From Roseobacter sp. GAI101 (lineage in GTDB: Bacteria > Pseudomonadota > Alphaproteobacteria > Rhodobacterales > Rhodobacteraceae), in contig NZ_DS999213.1 in the NCBI RefSeq assembly GCF_000156335.1, positions 524,549-568,348 on the forward strand: DNA of 43,800 bases, read 5' to 3'. This document shows positions 9,154-17,009 of the stretch, one piece after another. The position numbers and the translations under genes were made by a program. Positions within the stretch are counted from its first letter, which is position 1. The number at the start of each line of letters is the position of its first letter. Below the pieces are notes generated by a model. The model did not search any database. It had not been told where the DNA came from and saw only the letters and a list, made by a program, of their open reading frames with translations.

Positions 9154-10047
9154 ATGAGCACGACAGACGCACAACGCACACAGATGAAAGACGGCCAGGG
9201 ATTTGTGGCGGCATTGGACCAGTCGGGTGGATCGACCCCGAAGGCGCTGAGCCTGTACGGCGTTGAGCCGTCGGATTATTCGGGCGACGCCGAAATGTTT
9301 CAGGCGATGCATGACATGCGGGCGCGGATCATTCTGGCGGATGATTTTACCAGCGACAAGGTCCTTGGCGCGATCCTGTTTGAACGCACGATGGACGAGA
9401 CGATCAATGGCAAGCCTGTGGCAACATTGCTGTGGGAAGACCGTGGCGTCGTGCCTTTTCTCAAGATTGACAAGGGCTTGGAGGACGAAGTTAATGGCGT
9501 CCAGATGCTCAAGCCGATGCCTGAACTGGACAGCCTTTTGGCACGCGCCAAGACTGCGGGCATCTTCGGGACCAAGGAACGGTCGGTCATCCACTCTGCC
9601 GATGCGACGGGCATCACGGCTGTCGTTGCGCAGCAGTTTGAAGTGGCAAAGACAGTTTGCGCCGCGGGTCTGGTGCCGATCATCGAACCTGAGGTGAACA
9701 TTCATTCGGACAGCAAGGCCGACTGCGAGGTAATTTTGAAGGCCGAGCTGGAAAAGCAACTCGCCGCATTCCCGGCAGACGACATGGTCATGCTGAAACT
9801 GACAATTCCGGAAAACGCGGGCCATTATGACAGCCTGGCCGATCTGCCCAATGTGCTGCGGGTTGTTGCACTGTCGGGTGGATATTCGACGGATGACGCT
9901 TGCGACCGTCTGGGCCAGAACAAGAAGATGATCGCCAGCTTCTCACGAGCATTGACGGAAGGGTTGAACGTCAAGATGAGCGACGCAGAATTCGACGCAG
10001 CGCTTGGTGCGAATATCGATAAAATTTACAAGGCATCGGTCGCGTAA
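9154..10047 (+). CDS. Class I fructose-bisphosphate aldolase
   Basis: 297 residues from ATG 9154, preceded by AAGGGCC. The sequence matches the short bacterial class I aldolases (Schiff-base type, no metal): MKDGQGFVAALDQSGGSTPKAL near the N-terminus, LLWEDRGVVPFLKIDKG in the middle, GLVPIIEPEVNIHS, and MLKLTIPEN with the probable Schiff-base lysine. It cleaves fructose 1,6-bisphosphate to glyceraldehyde 3-phosphate and dihydroxyacetone phosphate in glycolysis and gluconeogenesis. The gene stands alone: a 68-base gap separates it from the P450, and a terminator follows. Confidence 0.93.
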   Translation: MSTTDAQRTQMKDGQGFVAALDQSGGSTPKALSLYGVEPSDYSGDAEMFQAMHDMRARIILADDFTSDKVLGAILFERTMDETINGKPVATLLWEDRGVVPFLKIDKGLEDEVNGVQMLKPMPELDSLLARAKTAGIFGTKERSVIHSADATGITAVVAQQFEVAKTVCAAGLVPIIEPEVNIHSDSKADCEVILKAELEKQLAAFPADDMVMLKLTIPENAGHYDSLADLPNVLRVVALSGGYSTDDACDRLGQNKKMIASFSRALTEGLNVKMSDAEFDAALGANIDKIYKASVA

Positions 10048-10052
10048 AGCAT

Positions 10053-10086
10053 CCGGAATTTTCAAAAATTCCATACCGGTTTTTTT
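10053..10086 (+). terminator. Terminator of the aldolase gene
   Basis: Six bases after the stop, CCGG arms (10053-10056 and 10076-10079) enclose an AT-rich self-complementary segment (AATTTT/AAAATT), and a run of seven T follows. This fits an intrinsic terminator. Confidence 0.75.
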
Positions 10087-10156
10087 GCGGAAAAATCGGC
10101 CATAAAATCACACGTATGGGCTCTTGATTGCAAAAGATGATCAATTGCCCTGCGTT

Positions 10157-10300
10157 CTATACGGCATGATAGCCGCGCCGCTTCAACTCAGCCTCGAAGG
10201 GGACGCGCCCGACGTTATCATTCGATATCACAAATTTTGCGTCGGATAGCGCCACCTTCGCGTGCGGCTTTGGCTATAAAATGTTGGGTAACCCGGACAT
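10157..10300 (-). pseudogene. Decayed small gene (remnant read across two frameshifts)
   Basis: The minus strand from an ATG at 10300 reads MSGLPNIL then stops. Shifting one base at a TTTT run gives FIAKAAREGGAIRRKICDIE. Shifting again gives VGRVPFEAELKRRGYHAV and a stop at 10157. Read in sequence, the pieces look like one short protein of about 48 residues, similar in pattern to small Rhodobacteraceae proteins with an EGG.xRR..xDIER..GR..F..E..RRG(F/Y)HAV core. I know that pattern from memory and could not search it. No ribosome-binding site is seen. The remaining 10087-10336 sequence holds nothing else recognisable. Confidence 0.4.
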
Positions 10301-10336
10301 GGGGGGACAGTGGGCAGGTATCATCATCGGACTAGA

Positions 10337-10570
10337 CTAATCGTCTTGTGGCAAACGATCCTTTAACGTCCGCAGCACATACACGCGGATGGCCGAGGCC
10401 AATCCCGCCTCGATCCCGCGGTCCGCATCAATTTGTGCGACAAGCGCGTTTATCGGCATGTCCAAATCGCGGGCCAAGCCGCGGAGTTCCTGCCAGAACT
10501 CATCTTCCAGTGAAATGGATGTCCGGTGACCCTTGAGGGTCACCGAGTGTTTGATGGGCCGTGCGCTCAT
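10337..10570 (-). CDS. Ribbon-helix-helix domain protein
   Basis: 77 residues. SVTLKGHRTSISLEDEFWQELRGLARDLDMPINALVAQID has the strand-helix-helix pattern of the RHH_4 family: an HRTSISLE strand followed by two helices. Such proteins are usually small dimeric DNA-binding regulators; the target is unknown. Its ATG overlaps the TGA of the upstream DUF4169 gene, so it is the last cistron of the sspB-fumC-DUF4169-RHH group. Confidence 0.85.
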   Translation of the reverse strand: MSARPIKHSVTLKGHRTSISLEDEFWQELRGLARDLDMPINALVAQIDADRGIEAGLASAIRVYVLRTLKDRLPQDD

Positions 10571-10743
10571 GTATCGCGCTTATGGGCTTCCAGATTTCGC
10601 GAGATCTGCTCAAGACGCGCTTTAATCACATCTTTTTGCGGTTTGCTTTGGCCAAACTTCACTGCGTTTTCGTCAGCGCGGGCTTTACGAGAAGCGCGGT
10701 TGCGCTCTTTCTTGACCTTGTTGAGGTTGATGGGGGCGCTCAT
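10567..10743 (-). CDS. DUF4169 family small basic protein
   Basis: 58 residues, [41 protein letters not shown], ending NLEAHKRDT. The sequence is highly basic and likely helical. It matches what I know of DUF4169, a short family found mainly beside fumC in Rhodobacteraceae. Both ends overlap neighbours in ATGA arrangements: its ATG (10741-10743) overlaps the fumC stop, and its TGA (10567-10569) overlaps the RHH start. It must therefore be translated by coupling. Function unknown; nucleic-acid or ribosome contact is a guess from the charge. Confidence 0.85.
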   Translation of the reverse strand: MSAPINLNKVKKERNRASRKARADENAVKFGQSKPQKDVIKARLEQISRNLEAHKRDT

Positions 10744-12134
10744 TCTTTTGGTCCGATCATTTGTTCCGGCCGCACAACGCGGTCGAATGTTTCGGCATCG
10801 ACAAAGCCCAAGGCGATTGCTTCTTCCTTGAGGGTCGTGCCGTTCTTGTGGGCCGTCTTGGCGACTTTGGTCGCGTTGTCATAGCCGATTGTGGGTGCCA
10901 ACGCGGTAACCAGCATCAGGCTTTCTTTCATCAGCTTGTCGATACGGTCGACATTGGCTTGTGTGCCGACGACCATATTGTCGGTAAAGGCCGATGCGCT
11001 GTCACCCAAAAGTTGCATGGATTGCAAAACGTTATAGCTCATCATCGGGTTATAGACGTTCAATTCGAAGTGGCCTTGCGATCCGGCAAAGCCGACGGCG
11101 GCGTCATTGCCCATGACGTGGGCACAAACCATGGTCAGCGCTTCGGCCTGCGTCGGGTTCACCTTGCCCGGCATGATCGACGAACCCGGCTCGTTTTCGG
11201 GCAGGATCAATTCGCCCAGACCCGACCGCGGGCCAGATCCCAGCAAACGCATGTCGTTGGCGATCTTGAACAGCGATCCTGCAACGGTTTTCAACGCACC
11301 CGAGAACATGACCATCGCGTCATGGGCGGCCAGCGATTCAAACTTGTTGGGCGCTGTGACAAAGGGCAGACCAGTGATTTCGGCCATATGTGCGGCAACG
11401 GCTTCAGCCCAGCCTTTTTTGGTGTTCAACCCCGTGCCAACTGCCGTGCCGCCTTGGGCCAGCTCATAAATGTCGGGCAGGCAGGCGTTGACACGCTCGA
11501 TACCCTTTTTGACCTGATGCGCGTAGCCCGAGAATTCCTGGCCCAGCGTCAGCGGCGTCGCATCCTGTGTATGGGTGCGGCCGATCTTGATGATATCCTT
11601 GAATTCGACGGATTTCGCGGCCAGCGCATCATGCAGCTTTTGCAAACCGGGCAGCAGTACGTCACGGGCCTGCATGCCGATGGCAACATGCATGGCGGTG
11701 GGGAAGGTGTCGTTGGACGATTGACCCATGTTGCAGTGATCATTGGGGTGTACGGGTTTCTTCGATCCCATCTCGCCGCCCAGCATCTCGATCGCACGGT
11801 TCGAGATAACTTCGTTCGCGTTCATGTTCGACTGGGTGCCGGAGCCGGTCTGCCAAACAACCAAAGGAAAGTTATCGTCGAATTTGCCGTCGATCACTTC
11901 GGACGCGGCGGCGACAATCGCATCGCCCACCTCAGCGCTCAGATCACCTTGCTTGAGGTTCTCCATCGCGCAGGCTTTTTTCACGACACCCAGGGCGCGG
12001 ATGATCGGAACGGGCTGTTTTTCCCAACCGATCGGGAAGTTGATGATGGACCGCTGGGTTTGCGCGCCCCAATACTTGTCGGAAGGAACTTCCAACGGGC
12101 CAAAGCTATCGGTTTCGGTGCGGGTATCGGCCAT
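10740..12134 (-). CDS. fumC: Class II fumarate hydratase (fumarase C)
   Basis: 464 residues, the usual length. It begins [36 protein letters not shown], the typical N-terminus of class II fumarases. The superfamily signature [13 protein letters not shown] is intact, as are [19 protein letters not shown] and the [14 protein letters not shown] substrate-site segment. It interconverts fumarate and malate in the TCA cycle and needs no iron-sulfur cluster. It lies 111 bases downstream of sspB and overlaps the DUF4169 gene by four bases. Confidence 0.97.
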   Translation of the reverse strand: MADTRTETDSFGPLEVPSDKYWGAQTQRSIINFPIGWEKQPVPIIRALGVVKKACAMENLKQGDLSAEVGDAIVAAASEVIDGKFDDNFPLVVWQTGSGTQSNMNANEVISNRAIEMLGGEMGSKKPVHPNDHCNMGQSSNDTFPTAMHVAIGMQARDVLLPGLQKLHDALAAKSVEFKDIIKIGRTHTQDATPLTLGQEFSGYAHQVKKGIERVNACLPDIYELAQGGTAVGTGLNTKKGWAEAVAAHMAEITGLPFVTAPNKFESLAAHDAMVMFSGALKTVAGSLFKIANDMRLLGSGPRSGLGELILPENEPGSSIMPGKVNPTQAEALTMVCAHVMGNDAAVGFAGSQGHFELNVYNPMMSYNVLQSMQLLGDSASAFTDNMVVGTQANVDRIDKLMKESLMLVTALAPTIGYDNATKVAKTAHKNGTTLKEEAIALGFVDAETFDRVVRPEQMIGPKE

Positions 12135-12245
12135 GTGTCGGCTCCTGATCGTGGCAATGCATTCCGTCAGGGTTTAGCGCGCAGTATGGCTGTGCGCAAT
12201 CAGCGGATGGCGCTAACGCCCTCCAAGCCGCGTTTAAGCCGATCG

Positions 12246-12710
12246 TTATTTGCGAAAACTGTCCAAAGATACGATTTCGGCGGCTTTGGGTGCTTCTTCG
12301 GCCACTTCCAGTTCGCTTTCTTCTTTCTGCTCAAGGGCCCGGTCACCTGATCCGGAATCCTGTTGCTCGAACTTCAGGCCAAATTCGACCGAAGGATCCA
12401 CAAAGGTGCGGATCGCGTCATAAGGGATATACAGCGGTTCTGGTGCGTCGCCGAAATTCAACGTGACCGAAAAACCCTCTTCGGTGACTTCAAGCTTGTC
12501 GTACCAATGCTGCATGACGACTGTCATCTCGCCGGGATAGCGGTCGGACAGCCAATCTGCCAGTTCGGCATCGGGGTGTTCGGTGTCAAACGTGATGAAA
12601 AAATGGTGGTTTCCCGGCAAGCCATTGGCGGCCACGTCCAGCAGAACCTGCCGGATCAATCCGCGCATGGCGTCGTGCATCAGGTTGCCATACTCAATGC
12701 TTCGGCTCAT
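12246..12710 (-). CDS. sspB: SspB-family ClpXP adaptor protein
   Basis: 154 residues from the ATG at 12710 (MSRSIEYGNLMHDAMRGLIRQVLLDVAANGLPGNHHFFITFDTEHPD). The frame stays open 14 codons further up, but homologs start here. The GNHHFFITFDT strand, the GEMTVVMQHWYDKLEV segment and the C-terminal acidic tail ending in EIVSLDSFRK are typical of alphaproteobacterial SspB. SspB tethers ssrA-tagged proteins to ClpX for degradation. That is notable because the tmRNA gene that adds the tag lies about 1.6 kb away. Confidence 0.93.
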   Translation of the reverse strand: MSRSIEYGNLMHDAMRGLIRQVLLDVAANGLPGNHHFFITFDTEHPDAELADWLSDRYPGEMTVVMQHWYDKLEVTEEGFSVTLNFGDAPEPLYIPYDAIRTFVDPSVEFGLKFEQQDSGSGDRALEQKEESELEVAEEAPKAAEIVSLDSFRK

Positions 12711-12782
12711 ATCGGTCTCATGCCTCCATCTGACGTTTCCACCATACGGCATTTCACAACAGTGAAAAGGGGGTCGGTCGAT

Positions 12783-14054
12783 TTATAGCAACACGGCCCC
12801 AAAAAGCGCGGCAATCGCGCAGATGCACATCGTTGACACAAATCCCCAGCCGCGCAGCACCATCAAAACTGCGGCAAGCAGGGTCAGCGCGAAACCGGCA
12901 CCGTTGAAGCTGGACCAGTCGGGCAGGGGCATCGCAAGAATCGCGGCAGGTGTGACCCGTTCAAACAAGACATGCAGCGCAAACCAGACCGACAGATTGC
13001 CGATGACACCGACGACAGCGGCAGTGATCGCGCGCAATCCCGCGGCAAGCCTTGGCTGGCTTGATATCTTTTCCAGATACGGCCCCGCAAGGAATATCCA
13101 AAGAAAACAGGGGGTAAATGTCACCCAAAGCGCCAGAACCCCCGCAGCGATGGCCCCTGTCACGCCGCTTTGGGTAAATCCGGCCAGCAGGGCCACGAAT
13201 TCCGTTACCAGGATCAGCGGACCGGGCGTGGTTTCCGCCAGCCCAAGCGCGTCGATCATCTGCTGGGTCGTGATCCAGCCGTAATCCTGCACGACGCTTT
13301 GCGTCATATAGGCCAGCACGGCATAGGCTCCGCCAAAGGTGACGACCGCCAGTTTGGAAAAGAACAGCCCCAGTTGCAGCAGAAATTCCCGCCCCATCAG
13401 CCAAAGTACCACCAGCGGCGTGGCCCACAGACCACCCCACAGCGCAAGGGTTCTGACCGATTGGGCCTGCGGCGGGTGGACCACGTCGGCGGCAGACATA
13501 TCGCCCGTTTGCCGCAACGCCCCCCAGATGCCCGCCGCAAGTATGATCACCGGAAAGGGCAACCCAAAGATGAAAAGCGCCACAAAGGACAGCCCCGCCA
13601 AAAAGCCAGCCTCGGCCCCGTGCAGTGCCTTGGCCGCTACGTTGCGCAACGCCTGAAAGACCACGATGATCACGGTCGCCTTGATGCCCAGGAAACCCGC
13701 CTGCACCAGCGGAACCTGACCGAAACTGGCATAGCCCAACGCCAGAACGGCGATTAGCGCCGCGCCGGGGACGACGAACAACAACCCCGCTAACAACCCG
13801 CCGAACGTGCCGCGCAACCGCCAACCGGCATATGTCGCCAATTGCATGGCTTCGGGCCCCGGCAAGAGCATGCACAACGACAAGGCGCGCAAAAACGCCG
13901 CTTCGCTCAGCCAGCCGTGACGGTCGACCAGCTCGCGGTGCATCAATGCGATCTGTGCGGCTGGTCCGCCAAAGGACAGTATCCCGATGCGGCCAAAGAT
14001 ACGCGCCATCTCATGCCAGCCTGGCACGCTCACGCGGCGAAGTCCGAAGGGCAA
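12783..14054 (-). CDS. chrA: Chromate transporter, full-length two-domain CHR protein
   Basis: Up to 423 residues. The start is uncertain: TTG at 14054, GTG at 14033 or ATG at 14009 all fit, and homologs favour one of the upstream sites. Both halves of the duplicated CHR family are present. The first carries GRIGILSFGGPAAQIALMHRELVD and LLPGPEAMQLATYAGW. The second carries LAVVTFGGAYAVLAYM and LAETTPGPLILVTEFVA. There are about ten membrane segments. The protein would export chromate, driven by the proton gradient. No chrB-type regulator is adjacent, so constitutive sulfate/chromate handling is also possible. Confidence 0.92.
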   Translation of the reverse strand: MPFGLRRVSVPGWHEMARIFGRIGILSFGGPAAQIALMHRELVDRHGWLSEAAFLRALSLCMLLPGPEAMQLATYAGWRLRGTFGGLLAGLLFVVPGAALIAVLALGYASFGQVPLVQAGFLGIKATVIIVVFQALRNVAAKALHGAEAGFLAGLSFVALFIFGLPFPVIILAAGIWGALRQTGDMSAADVVHPPQAQSVRTLALWGGLWATPLVVLWLMGREFLLQLGLFFSKLAVVTFGGAYAVLAYMTQSVVQDYGWITTQQMIDALGLAETTPGPLILVTEFVALLAGFTQSGVTGAIAAGVLALWVTFTPCFLWIFLAGPYLEKISSQPRLAAGLRAITAAVVGVIGNLSVWFALHVLFERVTPAAILAMPLPDWSSFNGAGFALTLLAAVLMVLRGWGFVSTMCICAIAALFGAVLL

Positions 14055-14273
14055 TCTCGGCTCACTGGAATTTGGTCATCATTGATCAGCACCCTTTGGG
14101 GCATCGCTCCCGGACCCCATGAGATCTGAATGACATGGCAACAGATCCACCGTCAAGTTGCGCGATACCTGGCTTCCAAATGGTCTAAAATCCTCGCCGA
14201 AGGCATTCTTCCGGACCGACGTCAGCGGCAGGAAATGCGGTTTGATCATAAAGGATAAAATGGGAGGGAAAGT

Positions 14274-14579
14274 GCAGGTTTCTGTTGCCAGGTACCTGCG
14301 AACCCCGCCTTAGGTCGCTAAACGTAAGGACTTAAGTTTCAATAGTTCCGGTCGCTTACGCGGCCATCGCCATTGGAGCACGATTGTCATTTGCAATTGT
14401 ACATTTTACGCCGATAACGGTGGCAGTCAGCCGAGATAAAGCTACATCTTTAGACGTTCGTCGATCCTATTTCGACCCCATGATCCGCAAATGACGGATT
14501 ATTGGTGGAGTCGCCGGGTACCGCCCCCGGGTCCGAACCGCTTATTACATGCGCGTTTATATCCATAGTCCCTAAGGAC
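14274..14579 (-). ncRNA. ssrA: Circularly permuted two-piece tmRNA
   Basis: The gene is permuted, so the acceptor piece comes first on the minus strand. It begins near 14579 and ends in CGACTCCACCA with the encoded CCA at 14503-14505. A 23-base spacer (14480-14502) follows, with a perfect ATCCG/CGGAT hairpin. The coding piece then starts at 14479 with GGGGTCG. The two ends pair as a 7-bp acceptor stem with a G-U wobble at the third pair, the alanyl-tRNA synthetase identity element. The tag frame at 14356-14394 encodes ANDNRAPMAMAA followed by TAA. A GCAGGT/ACCTGC hairpin at 14274-14299 probably marks the 3' end; the exact ends are estimates. tmRNA rescues stalled ribosomes and tags the product for ClpXP. 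Open frames called here are spurious. Confidence 0.95.
14356..14394 (-). other. ssrA: tmRNA tag-peptide reading frame
   Basis: Thirteen codons, GCA to TAA, encoding A-N-D-N-R-A-P-M-A-M-A-A. The AND(N) start is the SspB-binding half and the hydrophobic MAMAA end is the ClpX degron, the same organisation as other alphaproteobacterial tags. Confidence 0.93.
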
Positions 14580-14585
14580 AGACGT

Positions 14586-14613
14586 AACATAGGAACCCCG
14601 GCGCGGTTTGCAA
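14586..14613 (-). promoter_or_regulatory. Putative sigma70-type promoter of the tmRNA gene
   Basis: On the minus strand TTGCAA (14608-14613) and TATGTT (14586-14591) are 16 bases apart. This would place transcription start at about 14578-14580, just ahead of a GTCC/GGAC mini-stem that opens the acceptor piece. Confidence 0.5.
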
Positions 14614-14665
14614 GGCTCTTTAAGCCGAAAGTCGACATGTCGTGCTATTCATCGTGGATCGGCGT

Positions 14666-15421
14666 TCAAAGCGGGGTCGGGCTTCCGCTGCGCCTTGCAA
14701 AGACACGCCGGGCAAGGGTTTGGGTTTCCGCCTCGAGGGCTGTCAGCCCCGCGCTTGCGGCCTGGCCATCCTGCGCCTCGATCGCGTCGGCAATCGTGCG
14801 GTGCAGGGTAATGATCGCGTCACGCGATCTGGCGGTGAAGGTGATCATGTTCATCAACGGCTGCATCGCCTCGACCGCGCCCGCCAGTTGGTATGACAGG
14901 ACCGGGTTGCATGCGCCATCAACCAGCGCCCTGTGAAAGGCGACATCCGAGGCGCAAAACGCCTCGTCCGTCAGCCCTGCGTCGGCCTGGCGCTCAATTT
15001 CGTCGCGCATCACGGTGAGATGGTGAAGGTGTCTGCGATCAGCCGACAGCGGCGCACAGGCACGTTCCAGGGCATAACGGGCCTCGCAGGCGGTCTCGAA
15101 GCTTACGTCGTTCATCGACAAGAGCAGGGTGGAGGTCGTGATCTGCTGGGCCTGCGCCGCCTCAAAGCTGATGCGGTTCACGAAGGCACCGCCTGTCGCC
15201 CCGCGTTGCGTACGGATCAGCGATTGCGCGGCCAGACGTTTCAGCGCTTCGCGCACCGTGGCGCGGGATACGTCGAACCTGAGCGATAGTTCCGCCTCGG
15301 ACGGCAGGCGTTCGTCGACGATCAACGCTCCGATGATGATGGCATCGCGGATGCTCGCGGCGATCTGCGCGGACAAATCCGCGCGCTGGTCAAGGGGCGG
15401 GCCAAGGCGGTCGATGTTCAT
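14666..15421 (-). CDS. GntR-family regulator, FadR (FCD) subfamily
   Basis: 251 residues from the ATG at 15421. The N-terminal winged helix-turn-helix (about 15-80) carries DERLPSEAELSLRFDVSRATVREALKRLAAQSLIRTQRGATGGAFV, the GntR signature. The C-terminal all-helical FCD domain (about 100-235) includes DVAFHRALVDGACNPVL and TLHRTIADAIEAQD, with Asp/His residues that often bind a metal plus a small carboxylate ligand. It faces the DUF2182 operon across 90 bases that hold two similar palindromes, so it probably represses that operon and itself. The ligand is unknown. Confidence 0.9.
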   Translation of the reverse strand: MNIDRLGPPLDQRADLSAQIAASIRDAIIIGALIVDERLPSEAELSLRFDVSRATVREALKRLAAQSLIRTQRGATGGAFVNRISFEAAQAQQITTSTLLLSMNDVSFETACEARYALERACAPLSADRRHLHHLTVMRDEIERQADAGLTDEAFCASDVAFHRALVDGACNPVLSYQLAGAVEAMQPLMNMITFTARSRDAIITLHRTIADAIEAQDGQAASAGLTALEAETQTLARRVFARRSGSPTPL

Positions 15422-15422
15422 A

Positions 15423-15463
15423 TGTCTTACATTTCTGGTTTGAAAAACCCTAATTGTCTGACA
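15423..15463. promoter_or_regulatory. Paired palindromic operator candidates for the GntR regulator
   Basis: TGTCTTACA (15423-15431) and TGTCTGACA (15455-15463) differ at one base. Both are palindromic around their centres and sit 32 bp apart, about three helical turns, in the divergent intergenic region. FadR-subfamily regulators commonly bind TNGTNNNACNA-type sites. The first site touches the regulator's own start codon, which suggests autorepression. Confidence 0.6.
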
Positions 15464-15511
15464 TTACTTTTTCAAGCACTGAGTCGCACAGGTCAGGGAG
15501 GATCGCGTCAC

Positions 15512-16300
15512 ATGGCACCCGTTATCCGTTCGGCCCTATGGCTTGGCTTTTTCGGCCTGATCCTTGCGGCATGGTCGATAATGTATGCCATGAGCACAGG
15601 GATGGGGCTGGACCTGCTGGGCCGTCCCGACGCCACGGGGCAAATGATGCGCAACATGGATCCGGGTATGGACATGGAGATGCCGATGGCCCGTTTCGGC
15701 CCCTTGGCGGTGATGTGGGGGGGCATGATGGCGGCAATGATGCTGCCTACGATGATCCCGACCCTGCGCAGCTACGAAGATCTGATGGTCAGTGCCAATG
15801 GCACGCGGGCAGGGTGGTTCGGGGTGCTGTCGGGATACTTCATCATGTGGCTCGGCTTTGCCATGGTGATTGCGCTGGTGCAGCTGGCATTGCTTTACGG
15901 CGGCGTGATCGACATGCTGGGCATCGCCAAATCGCGTTGGATGGCTGCCGCGCTCTTGCTGGCGGTGGGGCTGTTCCAGTTCACCCGCGCCAAAGAAATC
16001 TGCCATGGGGTGTGCCATTCGCCGATGATGTATTTCATGGGCCACTGGAAACCCGGCTTTGCCGGCGGGGTGCGCATGGGTCTGGGGCTGGGGTCATTTT
16101 GCGTGGCGTGTTGCTGGGGCTTCATGGTGCTTGGCTTTGCGGGCGGCGTGATGAACCTGGCGTGGATGGGTCTGGCGACCTTGTTCATGGTGCTCGAAAA
16201 ACTGCCGCAGATCGGGCATAAGGTGACAAGACCAATGGGTGTCTTGCTGATCCTCGGCGCATGCGCCGTGGCAGCTTGGCCCTTGTACTCAGGAGGATAG
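15512..16300 (+). CDS. DUF2182 integral membrane protein, Met-rich
   Basis: 262 residues from ATG 15512, preceded by GGGAGGAT. It has about six to seven membrane helices and matches the DUF2182 family of predicted metal-binding membrane proteins. After the first helix comes a loop unusually rich in methionine (MMRNMDPGMDMEMPMARF, about residues 45-62), then VMWGGMMAAMMLPTMIPTLR. A CHGVCHSPMMYFM motif near 165-180 adds Cys, His and Met residues. Such clusters are typical metal ligands, notably for copper, but no activity is established here. It is the first gene of a tight operon: the next starts two bases after its stop. Confidence 0.85.
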   Translation: MAPVIRSALWLGFFGLILAAWSIMYAMSTGMGLDLLGRPDATGQMMRNMDPGMDMEMPMARFGPLAVMWGGMMAAMMLPTMIPTLRSYEDLMVSANGTRAGWFGVLSGYFIMWLGFAMVIALVQLALLYGGVIDMLGIAKSRWMAAALLLAVGLFQFTRAKEICHGVCHSPMMYFMGHWKPGFAGGVRMGLGLGSFCVACCWGFMVLGFAGGVMNLAWMGLATLFMVLEKLPQIGHKVTRPMGVLLILGACAVAAWPLYSGG

Positions 16301-16301
16301 G

Positions 16302-17009
16302 ATGGCCACGAACAAACGACCCGATGCAGATCGCTTGCCGATCAGTCAGCGCATTGACCAACGGATGCCCAACCCCAAACGCCGCGAGGCGACGCCGACA
16401 AACTGGCAGATCAAGGGCGAACTTTTCCTGAATTGCTCTTGCGAGATGTTCTGCCCCTGCGTGGTCAGCCTTGGGGCGCATCCGCCCACCGAAGGGCATT
16501 GCCACGCGTGGATGGCCATCGCCATCGACGAAGGGCACTACGAAGGCGAAGACCTGTCAGGCCTGAACGTCGGCCTGCTGGTCGATATTCCAGGCCGCAT
16601 GGGGGAAGGCAACTGGAAGGTTGCCGCTTACGTCGATGAGAACGCCAGCGGCAAGGCCTATCACGGGCTGCTGCAGATTTTTTCGGGCGCGGCTGGCGGG
16701 ACCACGGGCCTTTTCACCATGCTGGTGTCCGAGATCATCGGGGCCGAACGCGCGCCTGTAAAGATCATCCGCGATGGCTCCAAACGGTCAATCCAGATCG
16801 GTCGCAAGATCGCGGGCGAGATCGAGATGATCGCGGGCAAGTCGCCGGATCATCCTGTGATGATCTCGAATTCGAAATACTGGATGGGGCCGGACATCAT
16901 TGCGGCCAAAGGCCTTAAGTCAAAAGTGCGCGATTACGGCCGCGTCTGGGATTTCGGCGGCAAGTCGGCCGAGATTTGCCCGATCAACTGGCAGGGACCC
17001 AACCCGTGA
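16302..17009 (+). CDS. DUF1326 domain protein
   Basis: 235 residues from ATG 16302, with an ideal AGGAGG a few bases upstream. After a charged 35-residue leader, the family core opens NWQIKGELFLNCSCEMFCPCVVSLGAHPPTEGHCHAWMAIAIDEGHY. Four cysteines within nine residues (CSCEMFCPC) and a downstream HCH look like a metal or redox centre. No signal peptide is evident, so it is probably cytoplasmic. DUF1326 and DUF2182 genes are often neighbours, which suggests one process, but none is described that I can name. Its stop overlaps the GTG start of the DinB gene. Confidence 0.88.
   Translation: MATNKRPDADRLPISQRIDQRMPNPKRREATPTNWQIKGELFLNCSCEMFCPCVVSLGAHPPTEGHCHAWMAIAIDEGHYEGEDLSGLNVGLLVDIPGRMGEGNWKVAAYVDENASGKAYHGLLQIFSGAAGGTTGLFTMLVSEIIGAERAPVKIIRDGSKRSIQIGRKIAGEIEMIAGKSPDHPVMISNSKYWMGPDIIAAKGLKSKVRDYGRVWDFGGKSAEICPINWQGPNP

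Noticed and set aside
10761..12350. Long plus-strand frame (529 codons) antisense to fumC
   Set aside because: It covers fumC, whose signature and full length are clear. The translation is rich in His, Arg and Gly and resembles no protein.
14450..14638. 62-codon minus-strand frame
   Set aside because: It lies across the tmRNA acceptor piece, spacer and promoter, so it is RNA gene sequence.
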